Positions 36,836-46,650 are shown, counted from the first letter of the stretch. The stretch is DNA of 64,000 nt from Synechococcus sp. PCC 7335 (GCF_000155595.1 NZ_DS989904.1:4395987-4459986), one strand, 5' to 3'. Numbers and translations: made by a program. The notes: generated by a model not told the origin, from the sequence alone.

Positions 36836-38731
36836 CTACATAGCTGCAGAGGGATGAAAATACTCATATATTTGCTTTGCAAGCTGAGGACCAATGCCAT
36901 CGACACTAGCAAGTTGTTTTGGAGAAGCTTCTCTGATGTAGTCGATTGAGCGGAAGCTAGCAAGGAGTTGCTTACGTCGGTTGTGCCCAAGGCCTGGAAT
37001 ATCTTCTAAGCGCGATCGCCTCATCCTAGTCATGCGCTTCTTGCGATGAAAGCTCACAGCAAATCGATGCGCCTCATCTCGCAGCCGCCGCAGCAGCATC
37101 ACCCCGGGCTGGTCAGCTTCCGTCTCTAGCGACTGCTTTTCCCCAGGCAAAAATATCTCTTCATGCCGCTTGGCCAAACTGACCACACGCAACTCAGATA
37201 GCAGGTTCATATCCTGTAGTTGAGCAACCACAGCCGACAGCTGGCCTTTACCACCATCAATCATGACCAGATCGGGCCAGTCTGGATTGCCTAGTCGCTG
37301 TAGGTTCGGATCTTCCGCATAGCGGCGAAAGCGACGATGGATGACTTCGGCCATACTCGCAAAGTCATCAGAATGACCACTGGTGACAGTCGGATTCTTG
37401 ATTTTGTAAGTGCGATAGTGCTGCTTGGCGGGTAGTCCATCAACAAAAACAACTTGGGAAGCAACTGCATCAGAGCCCTGGATGTGGGAAATATCGTAGC
37501 CCTCAATGCGCTTTGGCGGACCAGGAAGATCAACAATTTCAGCCAGATCTTGCATAGCCTGCGTATTGCGATCAGCAAAGCGCTGGGTACGAGCTAGCTC
37601 ATACTGAGCATTTCGTTCAACCATCTCAACCAGCTCAGCTTTGACCTGGCGCTGCGGCACTTCGATAGAGACTTTGCGACCCTTCTGAGCACTGAGAAAG
37701 TCGCTCAGCATATCGCCATCAGGCAACGGATGCTGAGACAAGATCTCAGTAGGAATTTCAACTGGATCAACCAGGCGATAGTGCTCTTCAAGCACTCGCT
37801 GCAAAATTTCGCCAGGAGTACCGGACTCCGCCTCAGCGACAAAACCTAAACGACCGACCAAACGACCCGCACGGATTTGAAACAGTTGGATGCACGCATG
37901 CTGGTCGTCCCCAGAAAGCGCGATCGCATCTCTAGAGACTGTACTCTCTGGCAAAGCCACCTTCTGGTTGGCCCCAAGCGTCTCTAGCCCCTTTATCTGA
38001 TCGCGAATGATGGCAGCCTTCTCAAAATCAAGCGCCTCAGCAGCTTTCTCCATCTTGGCATTTAGCATGTCAATCAACTCGTGCGATCGCCCTTGAAAGA
38101 CCATTGCCACTCGCTGCACAATTTTGTGATAGTCCTCCGGCGTAATTAGCTGCTGGCACACGCCAGGGCACTGGCCAATATCGTAGTTTAGACAGGGCCG
38201 ATCCTTAAACAAAGGCTGCTTGCGTTGCCTAAGCGGAAAAACTCGCTTGGCAATTTGCAAAGTGCGACGCAGTGAGCCAGTGTCTACATAGGGACCGTAG
38301 TAGCGATTTTTTGCATTCTTTCGCCGCTGTCGTGTAATGAAAATGCGCGGATAGTCCTCAGACCAGGTAATGCAGAGATAGGGATACTTCTTATCATCTT
38401 TGAGCAGCACATTGAAATAGGGCTGGTGCTGCTTAATCAGGTTTGCCTCTAGCGCCAGCGCTTCGGCTTCTGTATCGGTAACGATAATCTCAATATCTGC
38501 CACCTTCTGCACCATCGTGGCAATCCGCGGCGTATGGTGATGTGCCCCCTCTCGAAAATAAGAACGCACACGATTACGCAGGCTTTTCGACTTACCAATG
38601 TAAAGAATTTGGTCAGTCTCATCCTTCATGTAGTAAACCCCTGGTTCTTGGGGGATTTCCTTCAGTCGATTTTCTAACTTCTCCGGGTTTCGTAGAAGCG
38701 TCTTATCAGAAGCAGCAACAGAAGTAGGCAC
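36836..38731 (-). CDS. uvrC: Excinuclease ABC subunit C
   Basis: UvrC makes both incisions in nucleotide excision repair. The 631-residue protein has the GIY-YIG domain at about 30-110 ([20 protein letters not shown]), a Cys-containing central part ([13 protein letters not shown]), a UVR motif ([20 protein letters not shown]), the RNase H-like endonuclease domain ([26 protein letters not shown]) and a C-terminal (HhH)2 domain ([26 protein letters not shown]). The length is normal. It stands alone on the minus strand. Confidence 0.96.
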   Translation of the reverse strand: MPTSVAASDKTLLRNPEKLENRLKEIPQEPGVYYMKDETDQILYIGKSKSLRNRVRSYFREGAHHHTPRIATMVQKVADIEIIVTDTEAEALALEANLIKQHQPYFNVLLKDDKKYPYLCITWSEDYPRIFITRQRRKNAKNRYYGPYVDTGSLRRTLQIAKRVFPLRQRKQPLFKDRPCLNYDIGQCPGVCQQLITPEDYHKIVQRVAMVFQGRSHELIDMLNAKMEKAAEALDFEKAAIIRDQIKGLETLGANQKVALPESTVSRDAIALSGDDQHACIQLFQIRAGRLVGRLGFVAEAESGTPGEILQRVLEEHYRLVDPVEIPTEILSQHPLPDGDMLSDFLSAQKGRKVSIEVPQRQVKAELVEMVERNAQYELARTQRFADRNTQAMQDLAEIVDLPGPPKRIEGYDISHIQGSDAVASQVVFVDGLPAKQHYRTYKIKNPTVTSGHSDDFASMAEVIHRRFRRYAEDPNLQRLGNPDWPDLVMIDGGKGQLSAVVAQLQDMNLLSELRVVSLAKRHEEIFLPGEKQSLETEADQPGVMLLRRLRDEAHRFAVSFHRKKRMTRMRRSRLEDIPGLGHNRRKQLLASFRSIDYIREASPKQLASVDGIGPQLAKQIYEYFHPSAAM

Positions 38732-38825
38732 GTAGTAACTAATGTTATGAACGGGTGAAGGTATCAGCAGGCACTATCAGCAGAGATAGAGTCTCAAAAA
38801 GATAAGAGAGCCAAAGCTAAAAGGG

Positions 38826-38853
38826 CAAAGCCAAACAGCCAAAGCCAGACAGC
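38826..38853. repeat. 14-bp tandem repeat upstream of uvrC
   Basis: CAAAGCCAAACAGC (38826-38839) is followed directly by CAAAGCCAGACAGC (38840-38853) and then by a partial third unit CAAAGAC. It lies in the gap between the aminotransferase gene and uvrC, about 95 bases upstream of the uvrC ATG. It belongs to the set of short intergenic duplications in this window. Confidence 0.75.
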
Positions 38854-38967
38854 CAAAGACGTACCAAATATTCTAATGCCAGTTTCCTTCTACAGCTAGT
38901 CATTCAGATTGTTTTCCAGTGCTTGGTTAAGCTCTCTCGTAGAGCTGGAATATAGAGTTGCAGTCAA

Positions 38968-40158
38968 TCACACGCTCGCTTGTGCTACAAATTCGCCAAT
39001 CTTGCCAATAGCGTCAGCTAACACATCAGGCGATTGAACCAGAGCAAAGCGAACATAGCCTTCTCCTGACTTACCAAATCCTCTTCCAGGAGAAAGCGCA
39101 ACTCCCGTCGCAGCAACTAGTGATGCACAAAAATCAATAGACTGCGTAGACCAGTTATTCGGCAAACCCTCAGGCAGTTTGGCCCAAATATACATCGTGG
39201 CATTAGGCATAGGCACAGACCACCCAATCGAGCGAAGTGCCTCAACTGCGGTATCACGACGGTTAGCAAAAGTATTGACCATCTGGCTCACGCAATCTTG
39301 GGGACCCGTCAAGGCCGTGATTGCCCCCCGTAGAATGCCCCGATACTGATTGAAATCCACCGTCGCCTTCACCTGCCGCAGCGCTTTGATTAGCTGCGCA
39401 TTGCCAATCGCATACCCCACCCGAAAGCCACCCATGTTATAGGATTTCGACAGCGTAAAAAATTCGATCGACACCGACTTATCCGGATCTGCTTGCAGCA
39501 CAGACGGCGCTGAGCCACCCTCAAAGCACAGATCGCCATAGGGAAAATCATGCACCAGCACAATATTATGCTGCTGACAAAAGGCAACGGCTTCTTCAAA
39601 AAATAACAGGGGTGCGATCGCCGTCGTCGGATTGTGCGGATAGCTCAACACCATCATTCGCGACTTCGCCAGCACATCGCTAGGGATATCTGAAAAGAGC
39701 GGTAAGAAATCATTCTTAGCAAGGATAGGCATCGGATAGATGGTGCCGCCCGCTAGATAGACGCCGCCCGCATGTGAGGGGTAGCCCGGATCGAGCAGCA
39801 GCGCCACATCGCCTGGATTCAGCACCGCCAAAGGCAGATGAGCCGTCCCCTCCTGAGAGCCAATCAGCGGCAGTACCTCTGTTTCTTGATTCACTGAGAT
39901 ACCGTACTTCTGCTCATACCACTGCGCCGCCGCAATACGAAAATCCCGAGTGCTATTGAACAGCGCGTAGCCATGAGTCTTTGGATCGTCTAGAGCAGTG
40001 GCGATCGCGCTCAATATATGAGGGGGCGTTGGCAGATCAGAAGACCCCAAAGAAAGATCGATGATCTGTTTTCCGCTAGCGATCACCCTAGCCTTCGCGC
40101 TGTCCATATCGGCGAAAACATTGGTCTGTAGCGGCGCAAGACGATCGGCAATCTGCAT
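38968..40158 (-). CDS. Class I/II PLP aminotransferase
   Basis: The 396-residue protein is a fold-type I aspartate-aminotransferase-family enzyme. The cofactor Lys is in FFTLSKSYNMGGFRVGYAIG, and the PLP-anchoring DFPYGDLCF and SYPHNPT segments are present. Its N-terminus (LAPLQTNVFADMDSAKARV) resembles LL-diaminopimelate aminotransferase-like proteins. The substrate is not certain; alanine, aspartate or LL-DAP are possible. It is on the same strand as vipp1, 112 bases downstream. Confidence 0.85.
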   Translation of the reverse strand: MQIADRLAPLQTNVFADMDSAKARVIASGKQIIDLSLGSSDLPTPPHILSAIATALDDPKTHGYALFNSTRDFRIAAAQWYEQKYGISVNQETEVLPLIGSQEGTAHLPLAVLNPGDVALLLDPGYPSHAGGVYLAGGTIYPMPILAKNDFLPLFSDIPSDVLAKSRMMVLSYPHNPTTAIAPLLFFEEAVAFCQQHNIVLVHDFPYGDLCFEGGSAPSVLQADPDKSVSIEFFTLSKSYNMGGFRVGYAIGNAQLIKALRQVKATVDFNQYRGILRGAITALTGPQDCVSQMVNTFANRRDTAVEALRSIGWSVPMPNATMYIWAKLPEGLPNNWSTQSIDFCASLVAATGVALSPGRGFGKSGEGYVRFALVQSPDVLADAIGKIGEFVAQASV

Positions 40159-40270
40159 AAGAGAAGCAAGTTAGCAGGCAAGTTAAAAGTATGAACGATC
40201 AACACAGAAAAAGTAAGCCTGCCCCATTCCTAGCCGCCCATACTTCCCATTCACACTTTACGCTTTCAAT

Positions 40271-41044
40271 TTAGAGACTATCTAGCTCAGATTTCAGCGC
40301 CTCTAACTCCGCATCGACCGCCGAATCACTAGGTGTAGCTTTGACCTCATCAGCTGCTGGCAAGGCCTCTTGAGCCGGAGAAGAACCCCCTAACATCTGA
40401 TTTTTCATCGCTTCGAGCTCATAGTCCACATCACTGCCTGCCTCCAAGCTAGCAAACTGACTTTCTAGATCTGCCCCGGCTAACTCAGCTGCTGCCTGAC
40501 CACTGGCCTCCATTTGCAGCACCTTCTCTTCCATCCGCTCAAAGGCGCCCATCGCACTGCTGGTGCTAAGTGTGCCGACACTCTTTTGCAGCTGCTCATT
40601 CGCTTTAGCGGCACTTGCTCTAGCCTTGAGCATATCCTTCTTAGTCTTCGCTTCAGAGATCTTGCTCTCCAAAGCAATCAGCTGACGCTTAAGCGTACCT
40701 ACAGAAACAGACTGTTGATCGAGCTGAGTCTTAAGTGCCGCAGCGGTTTCGGCCTGAGCCTTCTTACGAGACAGTGCTTGACGGGCCAGATCCTCATTTC
40801 CCTTTTGCAGCGCTAGCTGGGCACGCTGTTGCCAAGTATTTGCCTCGGACTGGGCCTTATTTGCCTGCTGCTCTACTCGCTTTTGAGAGGCAATCGCACG
40901 AGCGACCGCCTGACGCATCTGCACTAGGTCCTCCTGCATATCCATAATCGCCTGATCCAGAATCTTTTCAGGATCTTCTGCCGAACTCACGGCCGCATTA
41001 AGGTTAGAGCGCACGACCCGGCTGACGCGATCAAACAGTCCCAT
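40271..41044 (-). CDS. vipp1: Vipp1/IM30 (PspA-like membrane-associated protein)
   Basis: Vipp1 is the ESCRT-III-like protein that forms rings or rods on thylakoid and plasma membranes and is needed for thylakoid integrity. The 257-residue protein starts with an amphipathic helix (MGLFDRVSRVVRSNLNA) and has long coiled-coil helices with EDPEKILDQAIMDMQEDLVQMR. It also has an extra C-terminal helix after a Pro/Ala/Ser linker (VDAELEALKSELDSL), which marks Vipp1 rather than PspA. It lies 66 bases downstream of the DUF3326 gene on the same strand, so it may end that operon. Confidence 0.92.
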   Translation of the reverse strand: MGLFDRVSRVVRSNLNAAVSSAEDPEKILDQAIMDMQEDLVQMRQAVARAIASQKRVEQQANKAQSEANTWQQRAQLALQKGNEDLARQALSRKKAQAETAAALKTQLDQQSVSVGTLKRQLIALESKISEAKTKKDMLKARASAAKANEQLQKSVGTLSTSSAMGAFERMEEKVLQMEASGQAAAELAGADLESQFASLEAGSDVDYELEAMKNQMLGGSSPAQEALPAADEVKATPSDSAVDAELEALKSELDSL

Positions 41045-41110
41045 CTTGTTCTTTTCCTTCGACTAGCTACTCAAAAGATACCGCAGGAAAATACCTCTTT
41101 CCTGTCTTTT

Positions 41111-42205
41111 TTATCTTACGTTGCCAAGTAGGGAGTTGGGAACGTGGCCAATAGGAAGAATGTTGGGGCGCAGTGCCATCAAAGAGACACCCGCTTTATA
41201 AGCGGCGATCGCACCGACTGCTTCTAAATGAGTATCAACCGCGATCGCTCGTATCCCTAGATCTTCAGCCCTAACCGACATTGTCGTCTTATTCTCACCC
41301 ACGACAATCACCTGAGCCGCGCTCTGAGCTAGACTCATCACCGCGCTACCCCCCAAAGCAGTCGCTGGCACAATCACTGTATCTACCTCCGTTGAGCAGA
41401 TATCACCGGTCGTATTGGCTTGACTACCCACCACCTCTGTCAAAAACTGGGGCGCACGGCTAAGACCTACCAGCACACAAGATAAGAAGGTATAGCCAAT
41501 TTCTTCAGCCGCAGAGCGCGGTGAAATTTGAGGGCCTAAAGGCAAAGGAGATAGCGCAGGCGCGTGAGCGCAGGGCAGCTTAAAAGTACGCACCACCAGG
41601 TGACTAATCACCGCCTCAGCGCCCGCTAGCGGATCGACTCCCTGCCCTTTCCGGTAGGCCTTTAGCACGTCTGAACCATCATCATCTGGAAAGCGAGCAA
41701 CGACGGCGATCGCTCGCACTTTCGCTTCTGTAATCAAGCGTTCTACTGCTCGCAGCAAACTACCCGGGTTCGTTAACGTTCCCCAAGACGCTCCGGATTC
41801 AGTCGTCTTGAGCGTGACCCCTAGCGGCCGGTCGGTCACGATATGCGATCGCACATCAAGTCCTAATGTCGCTCGGGTGGCATCCGCTGCCTGTAGGTGA
41901 CGTGATCGCAGCTCATCTTCGACTCCTTTATCAATGACTAGCCCAATCGGATTTTGGTAGACAGGTCTTAGCCGCCAGCGCCCTGCCGCGAATTGGTCTA
42001 GACCATAGCCCTCAACATAGTAGGCATTGTCCATCGGCCAGTATAGCTGCGCCCCATTCAACACATTAGGGTGAGTAATCAATCGGTCTGTAACACTAGC
42101 AACCGTTCGGGCAATCGGTAACGCATCGCCCGCATAGCCCCCCATAGCCGCACCGATCCCGGTTGGAATGATCAGAACCGTCGTGTGTGGCCTCTTCAAG
42201 GTCAT
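41111..42205 (-). CDS. DUF3326 family protein
   Basis: The 364-residue protein starts TTVLIIPTGIGAAMGGYAGD and has RPVYQNPIGLVIDKGVEDEL, RAIAVVARFPDDDGSD and the late VIVPATALGGSAVM segment. This matches DUF3326, a family common in cyanobacteria and algae with no defined biochemical role. Glycine-rich turns suggest a nucleotide or sugar-binding fold, which is only a guess. It follows the 72-residue gene by 45 bases and precedes vipp1, so these genes with the ferredoxin may share one transcript. Confidence 0.83.
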   Translation of the reverse strand: MTLKRPHTTVLIIPTGIGAAMGGYAGDALPIARTVASVTDRLITHPNVLNGAQLYWPMDNAYYVEGYGLDQFAAGRWRLRPVYQNPIGLVIDKGVEDELRSRHLQAADATRATLGLDVRSHIVTDRPLGVTLKTTESGASWGTLTNPGSLLRAVERLITEAKVRAIAVVARFPDDDGSDVLKAYRKGQGVDPLAGAEAVISHLVVRTFKLPCAHAPALSPLPLGPQISPRSAAEEIGYTFLSCVLVGLSRAPQFLTEVVGSQANTTGDICSTEVDTVIVPATALGGSAVMSLAQSAAQVIVVGENKTTMSVRAEDLGIRAIAVDTHLEAVGAIAAYKAGVSLMALRPNILPIGHVPNSLLGNVR

Positions 42206-42250
42206 TTCTCTTTAGAAAACTGTCAGAAGGAAACTGTCAGAGCAAGGTTG

Positions 42251-42469
42251 TCAAAGCGTCGTTACCACAGCTTCTACTTGAGCAGTGCAGCCAGCGGAGT
42301 CAACAGCAGTAATCGCCCAGCGTAACGGATCACCATGGGCAGCGAGCTGAGTTTCGACATGCGATCGCAAAGCATCAGATCGCATCAGATCCGAACCCAG
42401 TCGCCCTTTGCGCAACTCATCTGCCGATACTTGCAAATCAACTGTCAAGCAAATCAACTTTGTTTTCAA
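42251..42469 (-). CDS. Small conserved-looking protein, 72 residues
   Basis: The protein starts LKTKLICLTVDLQVSADELRKG and ends WAITAVDSAGCTAQVEAVVTT. The start is a TTG at 42469, with GGAAGGAG ten bases upstream, which supports translation. It has no recognised domain. It lies between a ferredoxin gene and the DUF3326 gene, all on the minus strand with gaps below 90 bases, so an operon is likely. Its size and position suggest a partner of the ferredoxin or DUF3326 protein. Confidence 0.62.
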   Translation of the reverse strand: MKTKLICLTVDLQVSADELRKGRLGSDLMRSDALRSHVETQLAAHGDPLRWAITAVDSAGCTAQVEAVVTTL

Positions 42470-42555
42470 ACCCGACCTACTCCTTCCGTTTCGTCCAGTA
42501 GCTGAGCAGAGCCAAACCAGTGATTGAACAAATTAAAGGCCCAGCGGAATCGAAA

Positions 42556-42876
42556 TTATCCTTGCTGTCCAAACTGCCTTGCATAAACCTCGTCTTCCTT
42601 CTCCGTTTCCAGTTTCAAATCCGACGTTGGAAGAGCCACGCACAGTAACGCATATCCATCCGCCTGAAGCTCTGGGCTCACACCCATCCCATCTTCCTGA
42701 TTCACCGTGCCCTCGGTCACCAGTGCCGCGCAGGTCGTGCATACCCCCGCGCTACAGGAAAAAGGCAAATCCAAACCCGCTGCTTGAAGCGTATCCAAAA
42801 GCGGCTTGTCACTCGGAACTTCAACCGTATGAGTCGTTCCCCGATGCAATACCTCAGCTGTAAACGTATTTCCCAT
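42556..42876 (-). CDS. Plant-type [2Fe-2S] ferredoxin
   Basis: The 106-residue protein has the four cluster cysteines in CSAGVCTTC (residues about 41-49, pattern C-x4-C-x2-C) and a later Cys in YALLCVALP at about 79. The acidic surface and C-terminal extension (EKEDEVYARQFGQQG) differ from the main photosynthetic PetF, so it is probably a minor ferredoxin with a specialised partner. The ATG at 42876 starts the conserved sequence. Upstream at 42910-42939 is a perfect 9-bp dyad, a possible operator. Confidence 0.9.
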   Translation of the reverse strand: MGNTFTAEVLHRGTTHTVEVPSDKPLLDTLQAAGLDLPFSCSAGVCTTCAALVTEGTVNQEDGMGVSPELQADGYALLCVALPTSDLKLETEKEDEVYARQFGQQG

Positions 42877-42909
42877 TGTTGTAAATCGAATATAAATTAG
42901 ACATCTATT

Positions 42910-42939
42910 AAGTCTATATACCTACGAGTCTATAGACTT
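42910..42939. promoter_or_regulatory. Dyad upstream of the ferredoxin gene
   Basis: AAGTCTATA (42910-42918) and TATAGACTT (42931-42939) form a perfect 9-bp inverted repeat with a 12-base spacer. It lies about 35 bases upstream of the ferredoxin ATG. A further TAGAC/AGTCTA pair begins at 42898. A repressor or activator site for the ferredoxin-DUF3326 unit is plausible but unproven. Confidence 0.4.
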
Positions 42940-43083
42940 ACGCTGGACTTACTCTATTGATATCAACAAAACGGAAGCACCTCTCTCAATAGATGCCCCC
43001 ACAAGAACAACTGGGCTAAGCATAACCGAACGGTTGGATAGCTAAGTAACGCTAAATAGGTAGCGCTATTGAGCTATGTTGAG

Positions 43084-43263
43084 CTATGTGGCTTGAGCTG
43101 GAAAAGCCCGGTCAAACTCCTCTAGCAGATCGTCGATTTCTTCTAGAGCTTGATTGACATCAATACGCAGAGTACCAATCCCAGGCTGCTCTAACAACTT
43201 TAGTAACGACTGACGTTTAGTCCGAATCAGTTCAATCCGGGTTTGAAGAGCAGAAAATTCCAT
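43084..43263 (-). CDS. Small coiled-coil protein, 59 residues
   Basis: The frame reads MEFSALQTRIELIRTKRQSL, then LLEQPGIGTL, and ends DDLLEEFDRAFPAQAT. It is rich in Leu, Glu and Arg with heptad-like spacing and contains a Gly-containing turn near residue 29, suggesting a helical hairpin. GGAG lies twelve bases before the ATG. No family is recognised. It is transcribed towards the ferredoxin operon but the 207-base gap makes co-transcription uncertain. Confidence 0.6.
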   Translation of the reverse strand: MEFSALQTRIELIRTKRQSLLKLLEQPGIGTLRIDVNQALEEIDDLLEEFDRAFPAQAT

Positions 43264-43356
43264 ATCCGAGTGATTCTCCAGCTTAAGTTACATTTCTTTA
43301 TGAGATAATCACCTAACAGGATAAGCAAATTTGGGCGCAAACGCACCTGCACTATC

Positions 43357-43412
43357 GGTAGAACCCTTTCAGGTAGCAAAACCCTCTTAGGCAGTAAAAC
43401 CCTTTCAGGTTG
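43357..43412. repeat. Three-copy 18-bp tandem repeat
   Basis: Units GGTAGAACCCTTTCA (15 bases), GGTAGCAAAACCCTCTTA and GGCAGTAAAACCCTTTCA (18 bases each) follow one another and a fourth unit begins GGTTG. The array lies in the divergent gap between the 59-residue gene and the DUF2854 gene, about 75 bases upstream of the latter's start. Confidence 0.8.
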
Positions 43413-43488
43413 AGCGCGTCGGTGCCAAAATCCATCCTCCCAGCTTGAACCACCAAACTAATCTAGAACCCCTGTTTAAACAAACCTC

Positions 43489-44034
43489 ATGCGCAAGATT
43501 CCTCTCGGCACTGTTCTCCTAGTCGTTGGCGCAGTCCTCACTCTCGTCGGCTTTGTCGCCTACGCTCAAGAAAATGCCACCCTTAATCTTGTTGGATTCT
43601 TCTATGGCGTTCCTATCTTGCTAGGGGGCCTAGCGCTTCGTGCCGCTGAACTAGAGCCCGTACCCTATACTCAGCCTACTAGCGAAGCGGTTATTGCTTT
43701 GCGTAATGAACAGGCTACCCAGACCCAAAATCAAGTCCGCAAGGACGTCACTCGCTACCGTTATGGACAAGAAGCTCACCTAGACGAAACGCTAGAGCGA
43801 TTAGGACTTAGCCCTAACGACACGCAGCGCCCTGTGCTATCAGGACTACATGAAGAGCAAAGAGAGGGTGCATACACATTGGTTTTAGAATTTGACTCCC
43901 CTTTCGTTTCCATCGAAAAATGGCAGGAAAAGCAGCCAAAAATTGAAAACTTCTTTGGTCCTGGAATCACAGCAGAGATCACTCAGCAGCAGAAAGAAAA
44001 GGTAGCCTTAGCGATGAAAGCAGTCGTCGCCTAA
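43489..44034 (+). CDS. DUF2854 membrane protein
   Basis: The 181-residue protein has two N-terminal hydrophobic helices (about residues 5-25 and 33-50) and a soluble C-terminal part with YRYGQEAHLDETLERLGLSP and GAYTLVLEFDSPFVSIEKW. It belongs to DUF2854, found in cyanobacteria and plastids of plants; a thylakoid location is likely by analogy. No enzymatic motif is present. The start ATG is at 43489. It stands alone between repeats on both sides. Confidence 0.8.
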   Translation: MRKIPLGTVLLVVGAVLTLVGFVAYAQENATLNLVGFFYGVPILLGGLALRAAELEPVPYTQPTSEAVIALRNEQATQTQNQVRKDVTRYRYGQEAHLDETLERLGLSPNDTQRPVLSGLHEEQREGAYTLVLEFDSPFVSIEKWQEKQPKIENFFGPGITAEITQQQKEKVALAMKAVVA

Positions 44035-44096
44035 GTAAACGGGCCACAAAAACTCAGTTGTGTAGATGTCTTGCTCGTGTCATTGCCCCATCAGCT

Positions 44097-44136
44097 AACT
44101 TCAGTCAACTGAGTAGAACTTCAGTCAACTGAGTAG
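44097..44136. repeat. Perfect 20-bp tandem duplication
   Basis: AACTTCAGTCAACTGAGTAG occurs twice back to back (44097-44116, 44117-44136) without a mismatch. Just after it, a 14-base unit containing AACCTTCTCGTA is also doubled (about 44149-44177). Both lie between the convergent DUF2854 and crr7 genes. The perfect identity suggests a recent event. Confidence 0.9.
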
Positions 44137-44182
44137 AAGGTATAGATATCAACCTTCTCGTATTAACCTTCTCGTAGAGTAG

Positions 44183-44440
44183 TTATTTTTCTAGTCTTAC
44201 CACGTACCACTGCACCGACTCACCTGGTGCGGTCTCAAACTCGCAATGAGTCTCTATCAAATACTTTGCCTGCGCTTCGATAGAGGCTATTTTCGTGAGT
44301 TCACGGGGCAATTCACCTTCGTAAGTCGCTAAGACTTCCTTAAGCTTTGCTAACAGTTCAGCAGGCGTTAAGAACGTTTCAGTTGCATCAGGTGTGAGGA
44401 AAACAAACATCTCCTCGCTGTATAGCAGCGCATCTGCCAT
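44183..44440 (-). CDS. CRR7-like NDH-1 assembly protein
   Basis: The 85-residue protein shows FVFLTPDATETFLTPAELLA near the N-terminus, LPRELTKIASIEAQAKYLIE in the middle, and the ending SVQWYVVRLEK. This matches the CHLORORESPIRATORY REDUCTION 7 family; in plants CRR7 helps to assemble the chloroplast NAD(P)H dehydrogenase-like complex. In cyanobacteria the homologue is a small soluble protein. It is convergent with DUF2854 and divergent from sir. Confidence 0.82.
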   Translation of the reverse strand: MADALLYSEEMFVFLTPDATETFLTPAELLAKLKEVLATYEGELPRELTKIASIEAQAKYLIETHCEFETAPGESVQWYVVRLEK

Positions 44441-44745
44441 AATCTGTGTCCCTCGAAAGCTAGGTGCAGAACTGCTATAAGTCTAGATCCAAAATGATAT
44501 CGATTTCTTGAGCAATGAACTGCTAGGGAGAATCTCGGTGTTAAAATTTTGATCAATACACCGCAATCCCGCCCGGATTACCGATGATTAATTTGACCAG
44601 AATACTGCGATAATTTCATTCCCTACAGTTTCGTTCACAATGAAGTTATCGCAGTTATCCACACGGTGAAGTCATCTGTGGCCATCTGTGGCTAATCAGA
44701 TCATCTGTAAAACGACCTGCTTCAATCACCTCCTCCAAATCACCC
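44441..44745. other. Divergent crr7-sir promoter region
   Basis: This 305-base gap should contain the promoters of crr7 and sir. CATCTGTGGC is directly repeated at 44672-44681 and 44682-44691 and a third partial copy (CATCTGTAAA) follows about 11 bases later. No known sulfur-regulator site could be assigned. No ORF is supported. Confidence 0.4.
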
Positions 44746-46650
44746 ATGGTCTACACGCCCACTAAACCCGCCGAGAAAAAAGTTTCTAAGCTCGAAGGCA
44801 TTAAAGAGCGCAGCCAGTTTCTGCGGGAACCCGTGGCGACCGAGCTGAAAGAAGACACTACCCACTTTACCGAAGCTGGCATCCAAATCCTAAAGTTTCA
44901 TGGCTCTTACCAGCAGTACAATCGCGACGAAGTTGTACGTGGCGAGGAAAAGCCCTATTCCATGATGCTTCGCCTTCGCAACCCTGGCGGCTACATTCCC
45001 CCCGAGCTATACCTCACACTCGACGATATCTCTGACAAATACGGTAACCACACCTTACGCGCTACCACCCGGCAAGCCTTTCAACTTCACGGCATCCTGA
45101 AGAAAAATCTCAAAGCGACACTTGCCGATATCATTCGCAGTATGGGCTCTACACTAGGCGCTTGCGGCGATCTTAGCCGCAATGTCATGGCTCCACCTGC
45201 TCCCTACAAAAATAAGCCCGAGTATATCCTTGCCCGCAAGTACGCGACCAATATTGCCGACTTGCTCACTCCCCAAACGCCTGCCTATTACGAGATCTGG
45301 CTAGATGGTGAAAAAGCAGTGACTACTGAGGAAGATCCCGAAGTTGTCGCCGCTAGGCTGAGCGAGACTGGACAGGTAGAAGGCTCGCCTCATCCAGTTG
45401 AGCCTATCTACGGTGTGCAGTACATGCCGCGTAAATTCAAGTGCGCAGTGACAGTTCCCGGAGATAACTCTGTTGACGCCTATACCCAAGACGTTACGCT
45501 TGTGGTCATCACTGATAGTAACGGGGAGCTAGAAGGCTTCAACGTGATAGCCGGTGGCGGCATGGGTCGCACTCACAACAAGGAAGAAACCTTTGCGCGC
45601 ACAGGCGATCATATTGGCTATGTAGACAAAGATGATGTGTATGATCTAGTCAAGGCAATTGTCTTTACCCAAAGAGACTACGGTGAGCGCTACAACCGCC
45701 GCGTATCTCGGATGAAGTATTTGATCCACAGATGGGGCCTACCTAAATTTATTCAAGAAGTCGAAAAGAGATTCGGTAAGAAGATTGATGGCTTTCGTTC
45801 ATTACCTGAATGGAAGTACGAAGACTATCTAGGCTGGCACGAGCAGGGGGATGGCAAGCTATTTGTCGGTGTACATGTTCGCAACGGACGTGTTCATAAC
45901 CAAGGCAAACTACGCAACAAGCTAGCGCTTAGAGAAATTGTTGAGAAATTCAACCTTTCAATGAGAGTCACCCCTAGCCAAAACGTCGTTTTCTGTGATG
46001 TTAACCCAGAAGATAAGGTGGCGATTCAAGCGATTCTAGACAAGAACGGTATCACCGTTCATAGCAAAGTGGACTCGCTAGAGCGCTATGGAATGGCTTG
46101 TCCAGCGTTGCCAACCTGTGGCCTAGCGGTGACTGAATCTGAAAGAATTATGCCTAGCATGCTAGGTCGTATTCGCAAACTGCTAAATAAAGTAGGACTT
46201 AAGAACGAGACATTTGTGACTCGAATGACCGGCTGTCCGAATGGATGCGCACGTCCATACATGGCAGAGCTTGGTTTCGTCGGTCAAGCGCCAAACAGCT
46301 ACCAGCTATGGCTAGGAGGAAGTCCTAATCAGACTCGGCTAGCTCGTCCTTATATGGACAGAATGCATGAAGCCAACCTAGAAAAAGAGCTAGAACCTTT
46401 GTTCGCCTGCTTCAAGCAAAACAGGAATGAAGGTGAGAGCTTTGGTGATTTTTGTGATCGCTACACCTTTGAAGCCCTTCGCACCTTTGCTGAAACCTAC
46501 GAACCGATTAAGGCAGTCGGCTCTGGACGTCGCCGCAACCGAGTAGGCGTCTCTGACGAACTATTTGCCAAGCTAAAGGCAAAGGCAAAGGCGAATGGAA
46601 CGAGTATGGCAGACGTGCTAGAAGCAGCGATTGGAGATAGGTTGGATTAG
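44746..46650 (+). CDS. sir: Ferredoxin-sulfite reductase with C-terminal RHH-like tail
   Basis: Sir reduces sulfite to sulfide with six electrons from ferredoxin. The 634-residue protein has the siroheme/[4Fe-4S] ligands in CPALPTC (Cys at about 452 and 458) and CPNGC (about 497 and 501), and the basic substrate residues around [12 protein letters not shown]. Unusually, the last 45 residues after VGSGRRRNR look like a ribbon-helix-helix motif ([20 protein letters not shown], then [12 protein letters not shown]). Plant Sir also compacts nucleoid DNA, so DNA binding is possible here. The assigned start ATG at 44746 has no strong Shine-Dalgarno. Confidence 0.95.
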   Translation: MVYTPTKPAEKKVSKLEGIKERSQFLREPVATELKEDTTHFTEAGIQILKFHGSYQQYNRDEVVRGEEKPYSMMLRLRNPGGYIPPELYLTLDDISDKYGNHTLRATTRQAFQLHGILKKNLKATLADIIRSMGSTLGACGDLSRNVMAPPAPYKNKPEYILARKYATNIADLLTPQTPAYYEIWLDGEKAVTTEEDPEVVAARLSETGQVEGSPHPVEPIYGVQYMPRKFKCAVTVPGDNSVDAYTQDVTLVVITDSNGELEGFNVIAGGGMGRTHNKEETFARTGDHIGYVDKDDVYDLVKAIVFTQRDYGERYNRRVSRMKYLIHRWGLPKFIQEVEKRFGKKIDGFRSLPEWKYEDYLGWHEQGDGKLFVGVHVRNGRVHNQGKLRNKLALREIVEKFNLSMRVTPSQNVVFCDVNPEDKVAIQAILDKNGITVHSKVDSLERYGMACPALPTCGLAVTESERIMPSMLGRIRKLLNKVGLKNETFVTRMTGCPNGCARPYMAELGFVGQAPNSYQLWLGGSPNQTRLARPYMDRMHEANLEKELEPLFACFKQNRNEGESFGDFCDRYTFEALRTFAETYEPIKAVGSGRRRNRVGVSDELFAKLKAKAKANGTSMADVLEAAIGDRLD

